A stretch of DNA of 64,000 nucleotides from Micromonospora halophytica (GTDB taxonomy: Bacteria; Actinomycetota; Actinomycetes; Mycobacteriales; Micromonosporaceae): assembly GCF_900090245.1 (NCBI RefSeq), contig NZ_FMDN01000003.1, positions 248,001-312,000 of the forward strand. The letters are read 5' to 3'. Within the stretch, counting starts at the first letter, position 1. Each line of letters opens with the position of its first letter. A program made the position numbers and the translations under genes. The notes under the pieces were generated by a model, which was given only the letters and a program-made list of their open reading frames with translations, searched no databases and was not told the DNA's origin. Shown here piece after piece: positions 55,394 to 64,000 of this stretch.

Positions 55394-58300
55394 TCAGCGC
55401 ATGCCGCGCAGCGCCGTCTGCAGGCGCTCCTGGGCCCGGCGGCGGCGCTCGTTGCTCGCACCGAGCACCAGCAGCACCAGCCCGACCGGGATCAGCACCA
55501 GCCACGGGCCGAAGCTGAACAGGGCGTGCACCGCCGCGATCGCGGTCACCGTGGCCCCCACGATCACCGGCGCCTGCTGCTGGCTCATCGAGCCGAAGAC
55601 CAGTACGGCCACCGCGCCGAGCAGCAGCAGCACCTGCCGGAGCATGCTGGAATCGGTCGCCAGCACGATCGCCAGGGTCGGCACGAATGCGGCGACCAGC
55701 GCCGGGCCGTACGCGACCCAGCTCGACAGGTCCGGCCGGTGCCGTAGTTCGAGGACCCCCACCAGCAGCGCCAGCGCCGCGAACGGCAGCGTGTACGCCT
55801 CGGCCAGCGCCACGTCGGCGACCCGCATCAGGATCCACCAGGCGGTGATCTCACAGGCCACCACCGACCAGAACAGTATCCGCCGTTCCACCGGGCGCCG
55901 GCCGGGCCGGATCGCCGCCACCCCGAGCACGGCGCCCCAGGCGGCGAGCAGGGCGGCGATGTGCCGGGGCGAATCGAAGGCCAACGCCAGGGCGATCAGC
56001 GCGGCGGCGTACCCGCTCCACTCCACGGTGGCCGCCTCACGCTGCGCCTCGGGGCGGCGCAGCCGGGGCAGGGTTGCCGCGAAGACCTGCAACGCCGCGC
56101 CGACGGCCAGCACCCCGAACGCCGACCAGACCGCGGCGAACCCGGCCACCAGGCCGGCGGTGAGCACGAAGAGCTGCGCCATCAGCGAGGCGAAGAGCCA
56201 GCCCAGGATCCGCGCCCGCTGGGTGGTGCCGAAGAGCGCCGCCACCGTGCCGACGCCGACCGCCCCGCCCAGGGTGAACAGGGTCAGCCCCCGGGTGCCG
56301 AGACTGCCGGCCAGCCCGGCGCCGCCGGCGGCCAGCCCGATCACGAAGACCAGCACCCGGGCGACCCGCAGCGACCGGGCCCGCTCGACCAGCGGCGGTG
56401 GCGGGGTCAGCGCGAGCCCGAGCATCGAGATGGTGAAGACCGCGAGCGACGCCAGTGTGCTCTCCGGCCAGGCGTGACCCAGGGCGGTCGGCGTGATCAA
56501 CAGGGTCACCGCGAGCCCCGGCAACACCACCGGTACGGCCCGCGAGCGCCGCCCGTCGCTGAGGCCGGTGGCGGCAAGCGCCGCCGTCGCGGTGAGCAGC
56601 AGGGCGGTGAGCACATGCGTGCCGTCGACCGCCTCCGGCGGCGGGGTGAGCAGCTCCGGGGGCGGGCCCTGCCAGATCCGGGAGAGCATCCGGTGCGGCT
56701 CCACCAGCGCGACGTAGAGCAGCGGGGCCAGCGAGACCAGCGCCAACAGGGTCGGTAGGGCGGCTGCGGCGAGGGCACCGGCAGCGGGGCTGACCCGCCA
56801 GCGGCGGCGCGTGCCGTCGTCCGGCAGCCGACGCAGGGCACCGTCCAGCAGCACCGCCCAGCGGCGTACCGGCTGGGCCGAGCCGACGGGCGGGACGGTG
56901 GCCGCCCGGACCAGTTCGGCGAGCACCCCGAGCAGCGCGGCAGCGGCGGCGTACACCCCGGAGGGCAGGCCGGCGACGATGGCGGCCAGCGCGCTGATCG
57001 TCGCACCTCCGACGACCGCCGCGCTCGCGTACGGCAGGTACTGCGGCACCTGGCGGCGGACCGCAGCCACCGCCGCCAGCCCGACGCTGGAGGCGGCCAG
57101 CGCGGCGGTCAGCACCACCTGGGCCGGATGACCGAACTCCGCGGCCAGCGCAGCGACCGCCCCCGGCAGCGCGAGCAGGGCCGCTCCGGCCGCCACCCCG
57201 CCGATCTGCACCAGGTGCGGCGGCATCCCCTCGGTCTCGACGTCCTCCACCAGGGACGGCGCGAACGTGCGAGCCAGGCTGGCGACGACCAGGCCGATGA
57301 GCGCGACGCCGCCCAACGCCAGCGCGGTGGTCCACGGGCGAACCAGGCCGGCCCCGGCCGCGTGCAGCGCGACGGCGCCGGCCACGGTGGCCCGGGACAG
57401 CGCCCCGCGCGGATCGACGGTGGCCGCCGAGGCCGTGCCGAAGACGGTGGCCACCGCCAGGCCCACCAGCACCGGCGACCACCACGGCAGGTCGAACGCG
57501 GCGGGCGCGCCGATCGTGGCGAGCACCGCGGCGGCGCCGGCCACGTCGTACTTCCAGGGCGGTGGGAGGAGGATCCCGGCGGCGGTGCCGAGCAGCGCCA
57601 GCGCGACCGGCGCCTGCCAGGCGGAGCCGCCGGTCGGCGCAGCCGGCCAGCCGGTCAGGTCACCGGCCCAGATCGGGCCCGGGGTGGCCAGCACCCCCCA
57701 GCCGCCGCGCAACGCCGACCAGCCGGCGATCAGCCCGATCAGCACCCCGCCGACGGCGATGCCGGCCACCGGGCCGCGCCGCCACTCCTCCGGCATCGCA
57801 CGGGCGGCGACGGCGACCACCAGGACCAGCGCGGCGGCCACCACGAGCTGCCCGCCCGGGGAGATGACCGCGGCGATCCGGGCCAGCGTGGCGATCAGCG
57901 CCGCGGTGACCGCGGCGGCGGCCAGGTCCGAGCTGTCCAACGTGGCGTCTGAGCGGCGGGACGCGTCGATCTTCGGCGCGAGGAGCAGCAGCAGGGTCGC
58001 GACCAGCAGCAGCCCGCCCACCCAGGCGTCGGCGGCGGTCCGGCCCGGCGCGAAGAAGGCTGCCCCGACGACGGCGAACGCGCCGAGCCCGGTGCCGACC
58101 GCGTGCGGCAGGGCGATGTGCCGCTGGGAGACCTGGACCATCGCCGCGTACCCGAGGGTCACGCAGACGGCGAGGAAACTCGCGGCGAGGATCGGGACGG
58201 TCAGCTCGCGCAGCACCGCCGGGGTGGGCGCGGGGCCGGCCGGTTCGGTGGCGGCGACGAAGGCGGCCACCGCCCCGGGCAGCGCGAACGCCGCCCCGCC

Positions 58301-60319
58301 GGCCGCCCAGCCGGAGAGCGTGTCGGCGACCGCCGGGGTGATCCGCACCCGGGGCGCGAGCGCGACCAGCACCCCGGCCAGCATGAGCGCGGCCAGCGCC
58401 GCCGCGGTCAGCGCGGGCCGGCTCAGCGCGGCGCCGGCCCCGATGATCCCCACGACGGTCGCGGTGACGGCGTGCGCCAGCGCGGCCCGTTCGGTGCCGG
58501 CGGAGAGACCGAGCACCCCGATGGCGACCGCGGCCAGCACCATCGGCCAGGGCGCCGCCGCCCAGCCGAGGCCGAGGGAGGCGGGTACGGCGAGCGCGGT
58601 CAGCCCCGCGCCGACCACCGCGAACTCCCGGCGGATCTCCGAGGGCAGCGCGAGCACCGCCGCCACGGACAGCAGCAGGGCGCTGGCGGCGAGCTGCCAG
58701 GTGGTCGGCCCGACCGCGGCGGCCAGCTCGGCGGGGAACCGGTCCAGGTCGGCCGACCAGGCGGGCTGGGCGGCGCGGACCGGGGCCAGGCCGGCCCGCA
58801 GGGCACCTCCGGCGACCACCACGCCGCTGACCGTCAGCGCCGCCGCCGAGGCGAACTGCGGGCCGCGCCGGGCCGCCTCCGGTACCGCCCGGACGGCCAG
58901 CCCGGTGAGCGTGATGACGGCGGCGATCAGCAGCAGCGCGCGGCCGGGGAAGGCGACCGAGGCGATCCGGCCCAGCGCCCCGATCACGGCCAGGGTGAAG
59001 ATGCCGGCGCCCACGTCGGGCAGCGGTGGCCGACGCAGCACCATCGTGCCGGCCAGGGCCACCGCCGCCGCCAGCAGCAGCGCCGCGCCGGCCACCACGG
59101 CCGTCGGCACGGTGCTCGCGCGCAGCAGCGCGGTGACGCCGTACGCCAGGGCGAGCGCCACCGCCGCGCCGTGCAGCAGCCAGGTCAGCTGGGGCAGCCA
59201 CGGCACCGGTCGGGCCGCCTCCTCCGGCGCGGGGGCAGTCGCCTCGCCGACCACCTCGCCGGACTCCTCGGGGGCCGTCTCCGGCCGGGTCTCGCCGGAG
59301 GTGCGCTGCCGGGGCGGGACCGGTGTGGTCGGGGAAGCCGGGCCGCCCGGCGGCAGGTCCTCGCGGACCGGGCGTTCGAGGAGCAGCCCGGAGCGGGCCA
59401 GCCAGAGGTCGAGCACCGCCACCACGGTCAGCACGAGCGCCCACCCGCCCGGACCGGTGACCCGGTCGTACGCCAGCAGCGGCACCACGGGTTGGGCGGC
59501 GAGCACGGCGGCGAAGCGGGGCGCGCGCAGGCCGGTGCCCCTGGCGTAGGCGAAGGCGACGCCGGCGGTGACCGCGAAGATCATGCCGGAGAAGACCGCG
59601 CCGGAGGCACCCCCGTTGCCGATCCGGTCCACCGCCCACAGCGCGTACCCGGCGAGCGGCACCAGCAGCAGGCCGACCGTGGCGATGGTCTCGGCGGTCG
59701 AGGTGAGTCCACGCCGGGCCAGCACGGGCGGGGCGAGCAGCAGCAGCACGGTGGCGACGAGCAGGATGCCCAGCCGGGCCAGCGCGTCCATCGAGCTGGT
59801 GGCGACGGCGGCGAAGACCACGGCGGCCACGGCGAGCAGCAGCGCGCCGAGTCCGAGGGGAATGTTCTGCACCTCGCGGGAGGACGCCTCGGGCGGGTGC
59901 TCCGGGTCGTCCGCGTCCAGCCAGGTCGCGGCGGCGCGGGGCGGCGGGGGCGGTGGTTCGTCGGGACCGGCGGGGGAGGAACCCTGCCGGGGCACCCGGG
60001 ACGGCGCGCCCGTGGCGGCGGTCGGCGGGCGGCGGCCGGGCTTGCGGCGCAGCACCCGCCGGGGGCGGGTGGCCTGCTTGACCTGTTCCTCACCGGCGTG
60101 CGCGAGGATGTCCCGCTGGAAGAGGGCGGCCTGCATCTTCGCGGCGATCTGCCGTTGCTCGGCGGCGATCGCGGCGTCGCGGGCCTTCAGTTCCGCGATG
60201 GAGCGTTCGATCTCCGCCAGGTGCTCGCGCCAGCGCGGCTGCTCGGCCCCGCAGTGCGGGCAGTGGGCGGCCGGCGTGAACTGCCGCCCGCACGAGGAGC
60301 ACTGAAAGTTCTCCACCAC
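55394..60319 (-). CDS. Giant multi-pass membrane protein (SCO7613 C-terminal-domain type)
   Basis: 1641 residues. The N-terminus is a zinc ribbon (Cys7, Cys10, Cys20, Cys23), then a charged coiled coil (HLAEIERSIAELKARDAAIA), a basic Pro-rich linker, and from about residue 155 an almost unbroken series of perhaps 40 hydrophobic helices rich in Ala, Val and Leu, interrupted by one acidic Pro-rich loop (near residue 340). Proteins with this layout are annotated in actinobacteria as SCO7613 C-terminal domain membrane proteins; function unknown. GTG 60319 follows GGAGGGG. The frame is uninterrupted and repetitive segments suggest internal duplications. Confidence 0.8.
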   Translation of the reverse strand: MVENFQCSSCGRQFTPAAHCPHCGAEQPRWREHLAEIERSIAELKARDAAIAAEQRQIAAKMQAALFQRDILAHAGEEQVKQATRPRRVLRRKPGRRPPTAATGAPSRVPRQGSSPAGPDEPPPPPPRAAATWLDADDPEHPPEASSREVQNIPLGLGALLLAVAAVVFAAVATSSMDALARLGILLVATVLLLLAPPVLARRGLTSTAETIATVGLLLVPLAGYALWAVDRIGNGGASGAVFSGMIFAVTAGVAFAYARGTGLRAPRFAAVLAAQPVVPLLAYDRVTGPGGWALVLTVVAVLDLWLARSGLLLERPVREDLPPGGPASPTTPVPPRQRTSGETRPETAPEESGEVVGEATAPAPEEAARPVPWLPQLTWLLHGAAVALALAYGVTALLRASTVPTAVVAGAALLLAAAVALAGTMVLRRPPLPDVGAGIFTLAVIGALGRIASVAFPGRALLLIAAVITLTGLAVRAVPEAARRGPQFASAAALTVSGVVVAGGALRAGLAPVRAAQPAWSADLDRFPAELAAAVGPTTWQLAASALLLSVAAVLALPSEIRREFAVVGAGLTALAVPASLGLGWAAAPWPMVLAAVAIGVLGLSAGTERAALAHAVTATVVGIIGAGAALSRPALTAAALAALMLAGVLVALAPRVRITPAVADTLSGWAAGGAAFALPGAVAAFVAATEPAGPAPTPAVLRELTVPILAASFLAVCVTLGYAAMVQVSQRHIALPHAVGTGLGAFAVVGAAFFAPGRTAADAWVGGLLLVATLLLLLAPKIDASRRSDATLDSSDLAAAAVTAALIATLARIAAVISPGGQLVVAAALVLVVAVAARAMPEEWRRGPVAGIAVGGVLIGLIAGWSALRGGWGVLATPGPIWAGDLTGWPAAPTGGSAWQAPVALALLGTAAGILLPPPWKYDVAGAAAVLATIGAPAAFDLPWWSPVLVGLAVATVFGTASAATVDPRGALSRATVAGAVALHAAGAGLVRPWTTALALGGVALIGLVVASLARTFAPSLVEDVETEGMPPHLVQIGGVAAGAALLALPGAVAALAAEFGHPAQVVLTAALAASSVGLAAVAAVRRQVPQYLPYASAAVVGGATISALAAIVAGLPSGVYAAAAALLGVLAELVRAATVPPVGSAQPVRRWAVLLDGALRRLPDDGTRRRWRVSPAAGALAAAALPTLLALVSLAPLLYVALVEPHRMLSRIWQGPPPELLTPPPEAVDGTHVLTALLLTATAALAATGLSDGRRSRAVPVVLPGLAVTLLITPTALGHAWPESTLASLAVFTISMLGLALTPPPPLVERARSLRVARVLVFVIGLAAGGAGLAGSLGTRGLTLFTLGGAVGVGTVAALFGTTQRARILGWLFASLMAQLFVLTAGLVAGFAAVWSAFGVLAVGAALQVFAATLPRLRRPEAQREAATVEWSGYAAALIALALAFDSPRHIAALLAAWGAVLGVAAIRPGRRPVERRILFWSVVACEITAWWILMRVADVALAEAYTLPFAALALLVGVLELRHRPDLSSWVAYGPALVAAFVPTLAIVLATDSSMLRQVLLLLGAVAVLVFGSMSQQQAPVIVGATVTAIAAVHALFSFGPWLVLIPVGLVLLVLGASNERRRRAQERLQTALRGMR

Positions 60320-60413
60320 ACCCCTCCACCCGGCCGGACCGCACTGTGGATCCCCACTGTCGCAGCATGCCCTGACCCGGCGCGGATTTCGACACCCGGC
60401 AGTGCGATTCGGG

Positions 60414-60461
60414 ACAACAAAAACGCGCCGGTCGGGAAGCGGTGCTTCCCGGCCGGCGCGT
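60414..60461 (-). terminator. Intrinsic terminator of the UDP-glucose dehydrogenase gene
   Basis: An 18-bp stem, ACGCGCCGGTCGGGAAGC (60423-60440) against GCTTCCCGGCCGGCGCGT (60444-60461), loop GGT, one G-T pair. On the minus strand it is followed by a T-rich tract (TTTTTGTTGT), making it a textbook rho-independent terminator, rare in this genome. Confidence 0.85.
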
Positions 60462-60471
60462 CAGGACGAGG

Positions 60472-61899
60472 TCAGGGGCGGCCCATGCCCCGGTACTCCC
60501 AGCCGGCCTGGGTCCACAGTGCCGAGTCGAGGCAGTTGCGTCCGTCGACCACCTTGCGGCCGGCGACCAGTTCGCCGAGGGCGATCGGGTCGGCGTTGCG
60601 GAAGTCGGCCCACTCGGTGAGCACGCACACCAGGTCGGCTCCGGTGACGGCGTCGTTCACGCTGGCCTCGTAGGTCAGCTCGGGGGCCACCCGGCGGGCG
60701 TTCTCGGTGCCCTGCGGGTCGTAGACGTGCACGTCGGCGCCGGACTTGTGCAGCAGCGCGGCGACGGCGAGCGCCGGGGCGTCGCGGACGTCGTCGGTGT
60801 TGGGCTTGAAGGTCGCGCCGAGCACGGCGATGCGGGTGCCGGCGAAGTCCGGGCCGGCCGGGCCGGAGCGGCGGCCGAGCAGGTCGGCGGCGAGCTGGAG
60901 CACCCGGGTACGGCGGCGCAGGTTGATCAGGTCCACCTCGTGCAGGAAGCGCAGCGCCTCGCCGGCGCCCAGTTCCTGCGCCCGGGCCTGGAAGGCGCGG
61001 ATGTCCTTGGGCAGGCAGGCCCCGCCGAAGCCGAGGCCGGCCTGCAGGAACCGGTTGCCGATGCGCGGGTCGTACCCGATGGCCCGGGCCAGCTGCGTGA
61101 CGTCGCCGCCGGAGGCTTCGCAGACCTCGGCCATCGCGTTGATGAAGGAGATCTTGGTGGCCAGGAAGGCGTTCGCGGCGACCTTGACCAGCTCGGCGGT
61201 GGCGAAGTCGGTGACCACCAGGGGGACCTCCCGGTCCTCGGTGGCGGCCAGGTCGAAGACGCCCTTGTGGGCGGCGTAGAGCATGGCGTTGGCCCACTCG
61301 CTCTTGACGCCGACCACGATCCGGTTGGGGCGCAGCACGTCGTCGACGGCGAAGCCCTCCTGGAGGAACTCCGGGCTCCAGGCCACCTCGACGCCCAGGT
61401 CGGCCGGGGTGTGCTTGCCGACCAGCTGCTCCACCCACTCGGCGGTGCCGACCGGCACGGTGGACTTGCCGACGATCAGCGCCTTGCGGGTCAGGTGCTG
61501 GGCCAGGCTGGTCACCGACGCCTCGACGTACGACAGGTCCGCGCCCATCCCGTCGGCGCGCTGCGGGGTGCCCACGCAGATGAAGTGCACGTCGCCGAAC
61601 TCGGCGGTCTCGGCGATGTCGGTGCTGAACCGCAGCCGCCCGGCGGCCAGGTTGCGCTTGAGCAGCTCGTCGAGGCCCGGCTCGTGGATCGGCACCTCAC
61701 CGGCGTTCAGCTTGGCGATCTTGTCGACGTCGACGTCGAAGCCGAGGACCTCGTAGCCCAGCTCGGCGTAGCAGATCGCGTACGTCGCGCCGAGGTACCC
61801 GGTGCCGAGGAAGGTGACCCGGGGCCGCGGCGCACCCGAGGGCGGCGTCACCGGGGCGATGGCGGGCACCGGCTGGATGTTCGGGTACGGGATCGTCAC
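60472..61899 (-). CDS. ugd: UDP-glucose 6-dehydrogenase
   Basis: 475-residue NAD-dependent enzyme that oxidises UDP-glucose to UDP-glucuronate for cell-wall and exported polysaccharides. The NAD motif VTFLGTGYLGATYAICYAEL is near residue 30, the catalytic Cys is in GLGFGGACLPKDIRAF, and the substrate-site lysine and Asn residues in VKVAANAFLATKISFINAMA and VLGATFKPNTDDVRDAPAL. The N-terminus has a short Pro-rich extension. GTG 61899 follows GGAGAAG; the longer frame upstream is less likely. It could also act on a related nucleotide sugar. Confidence 0.93.
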   Translation of the reverse strand: MTIPYPNIQPVPAIAPVTPPSGAPRPRVTFLGTGYLGATYAICYAELGYEVLGFDVDVDKIAKLNAGEVPIHEPGLDELLKRNLAAGRLRFSTDIAETAEFGDVHFICVGTPQRADGMGADLSYVEASVTSLAQHLTRKALIVGKSTVPVGTAEWVEQLVGKHTPADLGVEVAWSPEFLQEGFAVDDVLRPNRIVVGVKSEWANAMLYAAHKGVFDLAATEDREVPLVVTDFATAELVKVAANAFLATKISFINAMAEVCEASGGDVTQLARAIGYDPRIGNRFLQAGLGFGGACLPKDIRAFQARAQELGAGEALRFLHEVDLINLRRRTRVLQLAADLLGRRSGPAGPDFAGTRIAVLGATFKPNTDDVRDAPALAVAALLHKSGADVHVYDPQGTENARRVAPELTYEASVNDAVTGADLVCVLTEWADFRNADPIALGELVAGRKVVDGRNCLDSALWTQAGWEYRGMGRP

Positions 61900-62149
61900 G
61901 CCTGTCTTCTCCGCTCGCACTGGCGGCGCTTCGTTGCGTCGCAATCGGCTGGGGCGCCATGGCCGGGCACCGAGGGGAACTTTGTCGTCTTGTGTGAGGG
62001 TAGTTGTGCCGTGTCGACGCCTGTCGTGCGCGAGCCTACCCGCCGGTAGGGTCCGGCCGGACCTGGTGGCTATCCTTCAGTCTGCGGCAGTCGGCGGTCT
62101 CTCGGACGCCACAGACTGCGCATGATAGCGGTGAAAGGGGAGGGCCGAC

Positions 62150-63313
62150 ATGGCCGCAGAGCAGTCGTTCGACGTCTACCGGTTGCCCGAGGAGCACGAC
62201 GCGATCCGTGAGGCGGTCCGCGAGGTCTGTGACGCGAAGGTGGCCCCCAACGCCGCCGAGGCGGATGAGACCGGTGAGTTCCCGAAGGCGTCGTACGACG
62301 CCCTGCGGGCCGCGGACTTCCACGCCCCGCACATTCCCGTCGAGTACGGCGGCGCCGGGGCGGACGCCCTGGCCACGGCGATCGTGATCGAGGAGGTGGC
62401 GCGGGCCTGCGCCTCGTCCTCGCTGATCCCGGCGGTCAACAAGCTCGGCACGATGCCGCTGATCCTGGCCGGCTCCGAGGAGTTGAAGCAGAAGTACCTG
62501 ACGAAGGTCGCCTCCGGCGACGCGATGTTCTCGTACTGCCTCTCCGAGCCGGAGGCGGGCAGCGACGCGGCGTCGATGACCACCAAGGCTGTCCGCGACG
62601 GCGACCACTGGGTGCTCAACGGCGTGAAGCGGTGGATCACCAACGCGGGCGTGTCGGAGTTCTACACGGTCTTCGCTGTGACCGATCCCACAGCTCGCTC
62701 GCGCGGCATCTCCGCCTTCGTGGTGGAGAAGTCCGACCCCGGGGTCAGCTTCGGCGCGCCGGAGAAGAAGCTCGGCATCAAGGGTTCACCGACCCGTGAG
62801 GTCTACTTCGACAACGTCCGGATCCCGGCCGACCGCATGATCGGCGCGGAGGGCACCGGCTTCGCCACCGCGATGAAGACCCTGGACCACACCCGGGTCA
62901 CCATCGCCGCCCAGGCCGTCGGCATCGCCCAGGGCGCGCTCGACTACGCCAAAGGCTACGTCCAGGAGCGCAAGCAGTTCGGCAAGCCGGTCGCGGACTT
63001 CCAGGGCGTGCAGTTCATGCTCGCCGACATGGGCATGAAGCTGGAGGCGGCCCGGCAGTTGACGTACGCCGCCGCCGGGAAGTCGGAGCGGGGCGACGCC
63101 GACCTGACCTACTTCGGCGCGGCCGCCAAGTGCTTCGCCTCGGACGCCGCCATGGAGATCACCACCGACGCGGTGCAGCTGCTCGGCGGCTACGGCTACA
63201 CCCGGGACTACCCGGTCGAGCGGATGATGCGGGACGCCAAGATCACCCAGATCTACGAGGGCACCAACCAGGTCCAGCGCATCGTCATGGCCCGTCAGCT
63301 GCTCAAGGGCTGA
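62150..63313 (+). CDS. Acyl-CoA dehydrogenase
   Basis: 387-residue FAD enzyme of the short/branched-chain type resembling FadE25 (Rv3274c), which also lies near purEK. Visible are YCLSEPEAGSDAASM (FAD and substrate loop), WITNAGVSEFYTVFAVTDP, the DHTRVTIAAQAVGIAQGAL helix, LLGGYGYTRDYPVERMMRDAK and the catalytic Glu370 in IYEGTNQVQR. It introduces the double bond in acyl-CoA beta-oxidation. ATG 62150 follows GGGGAGGG. The 250 bp upstream shares the divergent promoter region with ugd. Confidence 0.95.
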   Translation: MAAEQSFDVYRLPEEHDAIREAVREVCDAKVAPNAAEADETGEFPKASYDALRAADFHAPHIPVEYGGAGADALATAIVIEEVARACASSSLIPAVNKLGTMPLILAGSEELKQKYLTKVASGDAMFSYCLSEPEAGSDAASMTTKAVRDGDHWVLNGVKRWITNAGVSEFYTVFAVTDPTARSRGISAFVVEKSDPGVSFGAPEKKLGIKGSPTREVYFDNVRIPADRMIGAEGTGFATAMKTLDHTRVTIAAQAVGIAQGALDYAKGYVQERKQFGKPVADFQGVQFMLADMGMKLEAARQLTYAAAGKSERGDADLTYFGAAAKCFASDAAMEITTDAVQLLGGYGYTRDYPVERMMRDAKITQIYEGTNQVQRIVMARQLLKG

Positions 63314-63320
63314 CGTTCGG

Positions 63321-63350
63321 GCGGGCGGGCCGGTCACCCGGCCCGCCCGC
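63321..63350. terminator. Bidirectional hairpin terminator
   Basis: Perfect 13-bp stem, GCGGGCGGGCCGG (63321-63333) and CCGGCCCGCCCGC (63338-63350), loop TCAC, between convergent stops. Confidence 0.75.
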
Positions 63351-63355
63351 GGCCG

Positions 63356-64000
63356 TCAACTGTTCTCGGTGCTGCTCTCCGACTTGGCCCCGTACCGGGG
63401 CGGCGGGGCCGTCCACGGCGACTCGGTGCCGGCGCGCCGGGGCAGCGGCTCATTGGGCGTGTCCGCAGCCGGGTAGCCGAGCGAGGGCGGGGCGGTGTCC
63501 GCCTCGCTGCGCGGGGCGGGCGGCGGCCAGTCGCTCAGCGTGAAGGTGTTCTCCGGGGGTGTGTCGTCGGCCGGGGTCAGCTCCGCCCCGGACGTCGACG
63601 GCACCGGCTGGCGCCGCCACCGCTGGAAGCTGAACGTCGCCATCAGCAGCAGCAGGCCGATCAGGAACAGGGTGCCGTTCTGCACGGGCAGGCTCAGCGG
63701 CAGCGGGTCCCCGAGGACCTTGCCGCCGTCCGGGATCCGGTCGAGCACGTTGAACGGTGCGATGAACATCCCGACGTACGGGGTGATCAGCAGCAGCCCG
63801 GCGACGAGCGGACCGAGCGGCGAGACGCGCAGCGTGCCGAGCAGGCCGAGCAGGATGCCGGCGACGCCGAGGTAGACGGCGGGTTCGATCAGGTTGGGCG
63901 TGCTGAACGTGCCGATCTCCACCCAGCGGCGCACGGTCCGGTCCGACCCGTCCTGCCCGAGGGTGACCAGCACCCAGGTGATCGGCGCCACCACCAGCCC
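63356..64000 (-). CDS. Membrane protein, truncated by the window edge
   Basis: The frame is open to the end of the window, so the start lies beyond 64000; GTG 63994 is probably internal, because the first hydrophobic helix (VVAPITWVLVTLG) begins there. Four or so transmembrane helices are followed by a Pro/Ser/Thr-rich hydrophilic C-terminal tail of about 75 residues (TPPENTFTLSDWPPPAPRSE). No family recognised. Confidence 0.65.
   Translation of the reverse strand, partial: GLVVAPITWVLVTLGQDGSDRTVRRWVEIGTFSTPNLIEPAVYLGVAGILLGLLGTLRVSPLGPLVAGLLLITPYVGMFIAPFNVLDRIPDGGKVLGDPLPLSLPVQNGTLFLIGLLLLMATFSFQRWRRQPVPSTSGAELTPADDTPPENTFTLSDWPPPAPRSEADTAPPSLGYPAADTPNEPLPRRAGTESPWTAPPPRYGAKSESSTENS

Noticed and set aside
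58103..60673. Plus-strand frame of 856 codons opposite the giant membrane protein gene
   Set aside because: It is an antisense shadow in GC-rich DNA; the product is Arg/Gly/Gln-rich without domains, while the minus frame has a zinc ribbon and helices.

Overview
The window is a stretch of very GC-rich actinobacterial chromosome, most likely from a member of the Micromonosporaceae (Micromonospora or a close relative). Evidence for this is the codon use (almost no A/T in third positions, frequent GTG starts), mycothiol chemistry (mca), a tRNA-Leu(UAA) of the bldA type, and dispersed intergenic repeats that I associate with Micromonospora. There are no phage genes, insertion sequences, rRNA genes or CRISPR arrays. 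Gene order follows the old actinobacterial backbone: from memory, two blocks match Mycobacterium tuberculosis Rv1020-Rv1026 (mfd, mazG, lpqU, eno, ftsB-like, DUF501, ppx) and Rv1074c-Rv1084 (thiolase, SGNH hydrolase, cbs, metB, greA, DUF4307, mca, small membrane protein, thioredoxin-domain protein), and a third part has purK-purE and later an acyl-CoA dehydrogenase.

Layout. 1-12 kb: 3' part of mfd, a SurA-like lipoprotein, mazG, a DUF885 peptidase-like protein, a small lipoprotein, enolase, an FtsB/DivIC-like protein, a DUF501 protein, an ArgA-type acetyltransferase and an exopolyphosphatase. 12-14.7 kb: a decayed regulator fragment, an LppU-like protein, a dienelactone hydrolase and a family 5 uracil-DNA glycosylase. 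14.7-19 kb: the DUF4129 / MoxR / DUF58 operon with ATGA overlaps. 19-25 kb: type II NADH dehydrogenase, a large membrane protein, tRNA-Leu(UAA), a BI-1/YccA protein and a thiolase. 25-31 kb: two SGNH hydrolases joined by a tandemly duplicated leader, a DUF1232 protein, cystathionine beta-synthase, an acetyltransferase and RNase Z with a long structured leader. 31-37 kb: a WYL regulator and a three-gene operon for the osmoprotectant N-acetylglutaminylglutamine amide. 37-46 kb: MsrA, HIT protein, MetB, amidase, IlvA, GreA, DUF4307 and Mca. 46-52 kb: a frameshifted GGDEF-EAL protein, a secreted PI-PLC-like enzyme and a thioredoxin-domain protein. 52-64 kb: PdxH, PurK, PurE, a 1641-residue membrane protein, UDP-glucose dehydrogenase, an acyl-CoA dehydrogenase and a partial membrane protein.

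The most interesting non-coding signals are these. (1) Three copies of a structured element of about 124 bp closed by perfect 11-bp inverted repeats, one copy inverted, with apparent compensatory base changes. (2) A promoter, an extreme Shine-Dalgarno sequence, a 12-codon leader ORF, a long-range helix and a perfect three-way junction in front of RNase Z, which looks like a ribosome-controlled leader RNA. (3) A tandem 80-bp duplication that makes a chain of two 27-codon ORFs linked by ATGA overlaps. (4) A G7 run that splits a GGDEF-EAL gene, which is also preceded by a coupled 21-codon ORF. (5) A recurring layout in which a -10 hexamer lies 6-9 nt before the start codon, which suggests leaderless mRNAs for at least eight genes. 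All calls come from reading the sequence; no searches were run.
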